From an uncultured Lachnospiraceae bacterium (lineage in GTDB: Bacteria > Bacillota > Clostridia > Lachnospirales > Lachnospiraceae), in NCBI GenBank assembly GCA_902783735.1, contig CACZSE010000043.1, forward strand, positions 1 to 12,055: 12,055 nt of DNA, written 5' to 3'. Shown here one piece after another: positions 7,489 to 12,055 of the stretch. The notes beneath the pieces were generated by a model that ran no database searches, was not told the DNA's origin, and was given only the letters and a program-made list of their open reading frames with translations. How positions within the stretch are numbered: position 1 is the first letter of the stretch; the number at the start of each line of letters is the position of its first letter. Position numbers and translations under genes: made by a program.

Positions 7489-7599
7489 TTATTTTCCTGA
7501 ATCGCCATAATAAAAGTAAAACCCAAAAAAGCTTGCCTGAAAGCAAGCCTTGCTAAAGTAAAAGTATGAACTTGTAGTTTTGCTTCTAAGTTCGTTCAT
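7489..7599 (-). CDS. pheL: Phe/Tyr-rich leader peptide of the aromatic amino acid operon
   Basis: This 36-codon reading frame holds 7 Phe and 5 Tyr codons, mostly in two clusters: YFYF at residues 12-15 and FFGFYFYY at 24-31. The stop codon lies 1 nt before the antiterminator strand and about 90 nt before pheA. The ATG at 7599 is 5 nt after the degV stop. Its ribosome site is weak and unusual: GTGATC, complementary to the outer part of the anti-SD region, overlaps the degV stop, which suggests coupling to degV translation. The role is inferred from position and composition: ribosomes slowed at Phe or Tyr codons would leave strand 7487-7471 free to form the antiterminator. An in-frame upstream extension into degV exists but adds no aromatic cluster and has no better start. 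The symbol is by analogy to enteric pheL, not homology. Confidence 0.85.
   Translation of the reverse strand: MNELRSKTTSSYFYFSKACFQASFFGFYFYYGDSGK
7525..7551 (-). terminator. Hairpin with U-run inside the leader ORF (degV terminator or pause site)
   Basis: GCTTGC (7548-7543) and GCAAGC (7536-7531) form a perfect stem with a 6-nt loop, extended by AAG/TTT including a G-U pair, and followed by six T (7530-7525). It looks like an intrinsic terminator for degV, but it lies within codons 17-25 of the leader peptide, so a translating ribosome would melt it. Confidence 0.6.
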
Positions 7600-7604
7600 A
7601 ATGA

Positions 7605-8453
7605 TCACTTCGTGAAAAATCCAACCAATATCGCATCCGGTCCCGCATATGTTCCTATGGTAGAACCGATGCTTGCAACATCCCACGATTCCATACTTAC
7701 ATATCCGTCCTGTTTGCTGGCTTCAATATAAGTATTGAGCATGGTCCTGTCATTGCCGGAATAACCTATGACAGCAGGTTTTGTCTCATCGACACCGGCT
7801 TCTTTGATAAGCTTTAAGGTCGTTTCCAGGGCATTCTTCCTGCCTCTTGCCTTTCCGGCCACCTCTACGGCTCCATCCTCCAAAGTGATGATCGCCTTGA
7901 TAGAAAGTGCGCTCGCAAAAGCAGCTTTTGCTGCAGAGATCCTGCCACCCTTTTTAAGATACTCCATGGTATCAAGAGGTCCTAAAAGCTTGATCTTTGC
8001 CTTATCCTGCTCCAAAGTCTTAACTATTGTATCATATTCCATGCCATTTGCAACCAATTGGAGCGCATATTTTACAAGTATCTGCTCTGCACCTGTTGCC
8101 TGAAGGCTGTCTATTACGGCTACATCCTTGTCAAAGTTGTCTGCCGCTATGCTTGCACTCTGATATGTTCCGGAAAGATTGCTCGATATCGTGATCACGA
8201 TAACCTTCTCTCCGTTATCCAGTGACTTTCTTATTGCTTCTTCAAAATCGTAAGGTGAAACCTGACTTGTCTTGGGCAGGATATCACCGGTTGTGAGTCT
8301 GTTGTAGTATTCCTCATTGGTGATGCTGACGCCGTCCAGAAACTCTTCTTCTCCAAAATATATCGTAAGAGGCAATATGGTCAGACACTCCGGTACGTTT
8401 TCATCGTTGGGTATGTCTGCTGCCGAATCAGTAATGATCCTGATTTTTTCCAT
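7605..8453 (-). CDS. DegV family protein (fatty-acid-binding, FakB-like)
   Basis: DegV/FakB proteins bind a fatty acid and present it to the FakA kinase for phosphorylation. The 282-residue protein shows the family landmarks: TDSAAD (8-13), KTSQVSP (61-67), ISSNLSGTYQSA (89-100, lipid carboxylate/phosphate region), EYLKKGGRIS (164-173) and the closing GSTIGTYAGPDAILVGFF (263-280). The ligand and an interaction with a FakA homologue cannot be told from this window, and no fakA is present. GGAGG about 9 nt upstream supports ATG at 8453. It has a consensus promoter (8523-8552). The pheA leader ORF starts 5 nt after its stop, so degV and the aro operon may share a transcript. Confidence 0.93.
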   Translation of the reverse strand: MEKIRIITDSAADIPNDENVPECLTILPLTIYFGEEEFLDGVSITNEEYYNRLTTGDILPKTSQVSPYDFEEAIRKSLDNGEKVIVITISSNLSGTYQSASIAADNFDKDVAVIDSLQATGAEQILVKYALQLVANGMEYDTIVKTLEQDKAKIKLLGPLDTMEYLKKGGRISAAKAAFASALSIKAIITLEDGAVEVAGKARGRKNALETTLKLIKEAGVDETKPAVIGYSGNDRTMLNTYIEASKQDGYVSMESWDVASIGSTIGTYAGPDAILVGFFTK

Positions 8454-8495
8454 GATAAAGATCCTCCAAATATATAGTTTTTATCTTAATATCAT

Positions 8496-8512
8496 GTAGT
8501 TTTAAAAACCAC
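8496..8512. repeat. Imperfect 17-bp palindrome downstream of the degV promoter
   Basis: GTAGTTTT (8496-8503) and AAAACCAC (8505-8512) surround one central base, with a single G-U-type mismatch. It lies just after the predicted transcription start of degV. It could be an operator, but the low complexity limits confidence. Confidence 0.35.
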
Positions 8513-8522
8513 TCAATTACTG

Positions 8523-8552
8523 ATTATATATGGCTAACCGCAGAGCTGTCAA
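8523..8552 (-). promoter_or_regulatory. Consensus promoter for degV (and probably the aro operon)
   Basis: On the minus strand a perfect TTGACA (8552-8547) and a perfect TATAAT (8528-8523) are separated by 18 nt. Transcription should start near 8516, leaving a 5' UTR of about 60 nt before degV. It begins 5 nt after the GNAT gene stop, and no terminator separates the two. Confidence 0.85.
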
Positions 8553-8557
8553 CTGTT

Positions 8558-9052
8558 TTATATTATCATTTGCATCGGAGTATATATTATGCCGTCCTGA
8601 GCATATATTTTATCGGCCGTAGCCACAAATCCATGCTTTGAATAAAACGGTATCGCGTAGGTTGATGCATTTACGGTAAGGGTAGTTTGATCTGTTTCAT
8701 TTAACAGATATTCTCTCATGGTATTTAATAGTTCACTCCCTATTCCCTGCCTGTGATAGCGATCGTCCACAAACAGAAGTGATAAAAAGTTTCCGCTTCT
8801 GAGTGAGACTATACCTATGATCTTACCCTCAAGCATCGCTACGTATACTTTATAACGGTCTGCCTTAAACAGCTTCTCAAGACCGGGGCTTGTCAAAAAT
8901 TCTGCAAAACTGTCAATCCCCTTTTGTCCGTATTCTTTTGCTTCAAATTTCATGAATACACGAAATGCCAGCTCACAGGCTTCGTCCCATCTGTCCTTGC
9001 CGCATGGTTCAATGGTATATTCAATACCGTTTTTCATGGTCTTTTTGATCAT
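8558..9052 (-). CDS. GNAT family N-acetyltransferase
   Basis: This 164-residue protein has the GNAT acetyl-CoA fold signature: a strand FLSLLFVDDRYH followed by RQGIGSELL (101-109), the Q/R-x-x-G-x-G pyrophosphate loop, and AIPFYSKHGF (133-142) near the end, where a Tyr often serves as general acid. The N-terminal EYTIEPCGKDRWDEACELAF is compatible with the first strand and helix. The substrate is unknown. The ATG at 9052 lies 8 nt after the metG stop with no strong ribosome site, so translation probably depends on coupling to metG. ATG at residue 6 is an alternative start. Confidence 0.88.
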   Translation of the reverse strand: MIKKTMKNGIEYTIEPCGKDRWDEACELAFRVFMKFEAKEYGQKGIDSFAEFLTSPGLEKLFKADRYKVYVAMLEGKIIGIVSLRSGNFLSLLFVDDRYHRQGIGSELLNTMREYLLNETDQTTLTVNASTYAIPFYSKHGFVATADKIYAQDGIIYTPMQMII

Positions 9053-9060
9053 ATATCGTA

Positions 9061-11037
9061 TTAACAGATCTCTGCTCCGGCCGGCATATCCTTTTCGGGA
9101 ACCAAAAGCGCCAGATTTCCTTCACTGTCCTCTGCACATAAGAGCATACCTTCAGATACTACGCCGGCAAGTGTTGCAGGCTTAAGGTTTGTAAGAACCA
9201 TTACCTTCTTTCCTACCATCTCTTCAGCGCTGTAATGCTGCTTGATACCTGATACTATCTGCTTAACTTCATTGCCGATCTTTACCTGCGAGCAAAGAAG
9301 CTTCTTTGATTTGGGAACTTCTTCACACTTTATGATCTTTCCAACTCTGAACTGAAGCTTTGAAAAATCATCATAACTTATCTCAGGCTTTTTCTCTATC
9401 TCGATAACCTCTTCCTCTTCCTGTGAGGTTATACCGTTCTCACGCTCATACTCAGCTCTCTGTGCGGCCTGAATCTCTTCTACCTTTGCCATTACCTCCT
9501 TAAGATCCTGTCTTGCGAACAAAATCTGCGGTGTATCAGTAACCTTTGTCTGTGACTCGTAGAGCCCGTATTTATCCAGATCGTCGAAGTCTCTTTCTTT
9601 TGCATTTAACTGCTGTAAGATCTTTTCTGCGGTTTCGGGCATAAAAGGTATGAGAAGATTTGTACCGATACAGATAGATTCCGTAAGATTGTACATAACC
9701 TCGGCCAGACGCTCTTTCTTTGCCTCGTCTTTTGCCAATACCCAGGGTTCTGTTTCATCTATATACTTGTTGCATCTTCTGAAAAGAGTGATAACTTCGC
9801 TCAATGCATCCGCAACTCTCATGTCATCCATCTTTTCGACAACCTTGTCTCTTGTAGATGTAACAACCGCCTTTAAATCCTCATCTACAGCATCGGTCAC
9901 ACCTGTCTTTGAAACAACTCCGTCAAAATACTTGTTGCTCATGGATATGGTCCTGTTTACCAGGTTTCCTATGATATTTGCAAGATCAGAGTTGAATCTT
10001 TCCACAACAAGGTCCCATGTTATGGTTCCGTCATTTTCATAGGGCATCTCATGAAGAACAAAATATCTTACCGCATCAACACCGAACATGTCGGCAAGAT
10101 CATCGGCATAGATCACGTTTCCACGAGACTTGCTCATCTTTTCTCCACCCTGTAATAGCCACGGGTGTCCAAATACTTTCTTTGGAAGCGGCTCTCCCAA
10201 TGCCATAAGGAATATAGGCCAGTATATCGTATGGAATCTGATTATATCCTTACCTATAAGATGAAGATCGGCCGGCCAGAGCTTTTTATACTGTTCCGTG
10301 CTGTTTCCGTCCGCATCGTAACCTATTCCGGTTATATAGTTTGAAAGTGCATCCAGCCATACATAAACAACATGCTTGTCGTCAAAGTCTACCGGAATTC
10401 CCCATTTAAAGCTCGTTCTTGATACACAAAGATCCTGTAATCCGGGGAGAAGGAAATTGTTCATCATCTCGTTCTTTCTTGAAACAGGCTGTATAAATTC
10501 GGGATGGGTATTTATATGCTCTATCAGTCTGTCTGCATACTTACTCATCTTGAAGAAATATGCCTCCTCCTCTGCCGGCGTTACTTCACGTCCGCAGTCG
10601 GGGCATTTTCCGTCCACAAGCTGACTTTCCGTCCAGAAAGATTCACAGGGCGTACAATACATTCCTTTGTATGCGCCCTTATAGATGTCTCCCTGATCAT
10701 AGAACTTCTTAAACATCTTCTGGACCTGTCTTTCATGGTCAGCATCCGTCGTTCTTATAAATTTGTCATAAGAGATATTTAATATCTTACATATATCCTT
10801 TATGATATCGGATACATTATCGACAAATTCCTTGGGTGTTATCCCCGCCTGCTTTGCCTTTTCTTCTATTTTCTGGCCATGCTCGTCCGTTCCTGTCTGG
10901 AAAAATACGTCATAACCCTGCTGTCTTTTAAATCTTGCTATGGCATCGGCCATGACTATCTCATAAGAATTGCCTATATGAGGCTTTCCCGAGGTGTATG
11001 CGATCGCCGTTGTCAGATAATATTTTCCTTTGCTCAT
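9061..11037 (-). CDS. metG: Methionyl-tRNA synthetase
   Basis: The product charges tRNA-Met, including the initiator. The 658-residue protein contains the class I signatures PHIGNS (19-24, HIGH motif) and KMSKS (300-304), TGTDEHGQKI (48-57), and a single zinc knuckle with Cys at 128, 131, 145 and 148 (CTPC and CPDC). The anticodon-binding helical domain follows at about 350-520. A C-terminal Trbp111/EMAP-II-like tRNA-binding domain occupies about 553-658 (DFSKLQFRVGKI, IVSGI, MVLTNLKPATLAGVVSEGM). The length matches the dimeric bacterial form with this appended domain. AGAGGAT precedes ATG at 11037 by about 9 nt. Upstream lie a terminator and a possible promoter with a palindrome. No T-box element is visible. 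Confidence 0.97.
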   Translation of the reverse strand: MSKGKYYLTTAIAYTSGKPHIGNSYEIVMADAIARFKRQQGYDVFFQTGTDEHGQKIEEKAKQAGITPKEFVDNVSDIIKDICKILNISYDKFIRTTDADHERQVQKMFKKFYDQGDIYKGAYKGMYCTPCESFWTESQLVDGKCPDCGREVTPAEEEAYFFKMSKYADRLIEHINTHPEFIQPVSRKNEMMNNFLLPGLQDLCVSRTSFKWGIPVDFDDKHVVYVWLDALSNYITGIGYDADGNSTEQYKKLWPADLHLIGKDIIRFHTIYWPIFLMALGEPLPKKVFGHPWLLQGGEKMSKSRGNVIYADDLADMFGVDAVRYFVLHEMPYENDGTITWDLVVERFNSDLANIIGNLVNRTISMSNKYFDGVVSKTGVTDAVDEDLKAVVTSTRDKVVEKMDDMRVADALSEVITLFRRCNKYIDETEPWVLAKDEAKKERLAEVMYNLTESICIGTNLLIPFMPETAEKILQQLNAKERDFDDLDKYGLYESQTKVTDTPQILFARQDLKEVMAKVEEIQAAQRAEYERENGITSQEEEEVIEIEKKPEISYDDFSKLQFRVGKIIKCEEVPKSKKLLCSQVKIGNEVKQIVSGIKQHYSAEEMVGKKVMVLTNLKPATLAGVVSEGMLLCAEDSEGNLALLVPEKDMPAGAEIC

Positions 11038-11099
11038 ATTGTTTATCCTCTCTTAATAAGCATGATACCTAATGATGATATCTGCCATTTTGGAAACTT

Positions 11100-11129
11100 G
11101 ATATATTCTACCACAATTCGAATTGTAAA
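11100..11129 (-). promoter_or_regulatory. Candidate metG promoter containing a perfect palindrome
   Basis: TTTACA (11129-11124) and TATATC (11105-11100) are 18 nt apart on the minus strand, 5 of 6 and 4 of 6 to consensus. The better -10, TAGAAT (11110-11105), would give a spacer of only 13. The perfect palindrome ACAATTCGAATTGT (11113-11126) overlaps the -35 and fills much of the spacer. Confidence 0.4.
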
Positions 11130-11212
11130 AAAAGAAGAAAACTGCCCGAGAGGCTTTCTCCCGGGCAGTTTCCTACACACACACAATATCCTTCAATAGT
11201 TAAATCCTTCAT
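11108..11212 (-). CDS. Hypothetical 34-residue small ORF (possible Cys-containing leader)
   Basis: The ATG at 11212 is preceded by AAGGA with a 4-nt gap. The frame reads MKDLTIEG, then YCVCVGNCPGE, then a hydrophobic tail encoded by the terminator stem and T-run, and stops at 11108. Three Cys codons lie immediately before or at the start of the terminator's 5' arm. No homologue is recognised. The frame runs straight through the terminator, so it may be spurious or a leader ORF. Low confidence. Confidence 0.22.
   Translation of the reverse strand: MKDLTIEGYCVCVGNCPGESLSGSFLLFLQFELW
11113..11126. repeat. Perfect 14-bp palindrome upstream of metG
   Basis: ACAATTCGAATTGT is identical to its reverse complement over all 14 positions. 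It sits directly after the terminator T-run and within the candidate metG promoter, a typical location for a repressor operator. The cognate regulator is unknown. Confidence 0.6.
11127..11171 (-). terminator. Strong intrinsic terminator upstream of metG
   Basis: AAACTGCCCGGGAG (11171-11158) pairs with CTCTCGGGCAGTTT (11152-11139) over 14 bp with one G-U pair and a 5-nt loop. A T-rich tail, TTCTTCTTTTTTT-like, runs to 11127. It probably ends the transcript of the surface protein, although it lies about 130 nt beyond that gene's stop, or of a short RNA started at 11233-11241. Confidence 0.92.
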
Positions 11213-11220
11213 AGATTCCT

Positions 11221-11241
11221 TCAACTGAGTTGATTATATCA
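11221..11241 (-). promoter_or_regulatory. Extended -10 promoter with overlapping palindrome
   Basis: TGATATAAT (11241-11233) on the minus strand is an extended -10 element with a perfect TATAAT; no clear -35 is seen. The palindrome TCAACTGAGTTGA (11221-11233) overlaps its end and the predicted start point. Transcription from here would give an RNA of about 95-100 nt ending at the terminator at 11127-11171. Confidence 0.45.
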
Positions 11242-11299
11242 AAGGATGTGTAATACATCTGATACAAAAAGCACGAAATTTTTAATTTTTTTTTATTTT

Positions 11300-12055
11300 T
11301 TATCTAATGGCTCTTACGCCTATCTTAAATGTAAATATCTTAGTTCCGCCATATTCTCCCGTTCCTCTGATCTCTACTGTGGCAGTTCCCGGAAATCTGT
11401 TGTTCTTAACCGATACTATCTCATAGTCCGACGGTTTAAGTACTGTTTTATTCAGCGTGACCGTAAGGTCGCTCTCTTTTAAAGGAATTATCTGTTTTGC
11501 ATTGTCATACGTAAGCTTTCCCGCATCCCTTATCTTAACGGTCGCACTTTTTATATCCTTACCTTTTTCCAATATCTTATAGTATCCGGTCAAAGTGGTT
11601 GTTCCTGCGTTGTAAGGGCTTTTTGGAGTCTTATCGGAAACCTTTACCGTTACTGTAACCTTTATCACGGTTCCGGCAGGGATTATATCATCATCCTCAA
11701 CAGGTGCTCCGGTTTCCGCTATGTAATATGAATATGCCTTCTTCTCATCGATCTTTTCATAATCCGTTCCTGAAACCAGCGCTTTATTCCCATCCATCAG
11801 TTTCGGAGCCGATCTGAATGCTCCCTTTTTATCGGAATATAGTTTGTCGGGAACCACAAGTTTTACAGCTGCTGCCATGTCTGCTTTACTTATGGTGAAT
11901 ACCCTGCTTGTGTTACCTGTATAGTTTCCTGTTCCTCTGACAGTTACACTCGGCGCACCTTTTTGTGAAAAAGCCGCCACCTTTGCATTATTCTTAAAGA
12001 TGAGTGAATAATCCTTACCCTCCTGCAAGGTCTTTGTTCCGTATTTTACAATAAC
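11300..12055 (-). CDS. Secreted or surface protein with Ig-like repeats (C-terminal part)
   Basis: The frame is open to the right edge (251 residues visible plus stop), so the N-terminus and any signal peptide are missing. Two related units are visible: LQEGKDYSLIFKNN leading to VTVRGTGNYTGNTSRVFTI (about 10-55), and LKPSDYEIVSVKNN leading to VEIRGTGEYGGTKIFTFKI (about 206-245). A variant segment lies between them. The pattern of a GxDY strand, NN, a GTATVxIxGxGxYxG strand and FxI is typical of repeated bacterial Ig-like domains in large Clostridial surface proteins. No LPXTG anchor or membrane segment follows; the protein ends within the last repeat (GVRAIR). Anchoring, if any, must lie upstream. 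The ligand is unknown. Confidence 0.75.
   Translation of the reverse strand, partial: VIVKYGTKTLQEGKDYSLIFKNNAKVAAFSQKGAPSVTVRGTGNYTGNTSRVFTISKADMAAAVKLVVPDKLYSDKKGAFRSAPKLMDGNKALVSGTDYEKIDEKKAYSYYIAETGAPVEDDDIIPAGTVIKVTVTVKVSDKTPKSPYNAGTTTLTGYYKILEKGKDIKSATVKIRDAGKLTYDNAKQIIPLKESDLTVTLNKTVLKPSDYEIVSVKNNRFPGTATVEIRGTGEYGGTKIFTFKIGVRAIR

Noticed and set aside
7402..7604. T-box riboswitch upstream of pheA
   Set aside because: The interval is only about 200 nt, encodes a Phe/Tyr-rich ORF and lacks a recognisable T-box core (AGGGTGGNACCGCG-like). The pairing pattern fits leader-peptide attenuation instead.
7489..7686. Longer 65-codon version of the leader ORF beginning inside degV
   Set aside because: Its extra N-terminal part lies wholly within the degV coding sequence in another frame. 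The ATG at 7599, next to the degV stop, is the more reasonable start.
7600..7760. Separate promoter for the aro operon within the 3' end of degV
   Set aside because: The best pairs seen, such as TTGAAG-17-TATGTA, match the consensus poorly at the -10. Nothing is convincing by eye.
11139..11171. Bidirectional terminator between the surface protein gene and metG
   Set aside because: A T-run follows the hairpin only on the minus strand, and no plus-strand gene approaches it.
11192..11257. 21-codon ORF starting ATG at 11257 (MYYTSFDI...)
   Set aside because: It has no ribosome site and contains the extended -10 element within its coding sequence, so a transcript from that promoter would not include its start.

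Overview
The window looks like a chromosomal segment of a low-to-mid GC Firmicute, most likely a Lachnospiraceae-type Clostridia (Butyrivibrio/Roseburia-like). This is inferred from gene content and protein style: a YesL/DUF624 protein, a Cache sensor leading into a probable GGDEF domain, DegV, and an Ig-like-repeat surface protein. Every convincing gene lies on the minus strand, so the region reads from right to left. I saw no rRNA, tRNA, CRISPR or insertion sequence.

Reading in the direction of transcription. (1) 12055-11300: the C-terminal part of a secreted repeat protein, followed by about 260 bp with a possible small transcript or small ORF, a strong intrinsic terminator and a perfect 14-bp palindrome at the likely metG promoter. 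(2) 11037-8558: metG (methionyl-tRNA synthetase) and a GNAT acetyltransferase. (3) 8552-7605: a consensus promoter driving a DegV-family fatty-acid-binding protein. (4) 7599-1857: an aromatic amino acid operon in the order leader peptide, pheA, aroC, aroQ, aroA, tyrA, aroF (DAHP synthase), tightly packed with short gaps or overlaps. (5) 1819-1: a promoter, a YesL-like membrane protein and the N-terminal half of a Cache-type sensor, probably a diguanylate cyclase, that runs off the left edge.

The most interesting element is the 203-bp interval between degV and pheA. It encodes a 36-residue peptide with 7 Phe and 5 Tyr. The peptide is followed immediately by two mutually exclusive RNA structures: a 12-bp terminator hairpin just before pheA, and a roughly 15-bp antiterminator that starts 1 nt after the leader stop codon and consumes the 5' arm and loop of the terminator. 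A third segment inside the leader can pair with the antiterminator strand. This is the full architecture of ribosome-mediated (trp/pheA-type) attenuation, here controlling a six-gene Phe/Tyr operon. No other clear promoter is visible between degV and pheA, so transcription probably enters from the degV promoter.

The operon covers DAHP synthesis, dehydroquinate dehydration, EPSP synthesis, chorismate synthesis and both prephenate branches. It does not contain aroB, aroE, aroK or a chorismate mutase. PheA carries an ACT domain whose usual ESRP motif reads RSRR, and TyrA has no ACT domain, so transcriptional attenuation may carry much of the end-product control.
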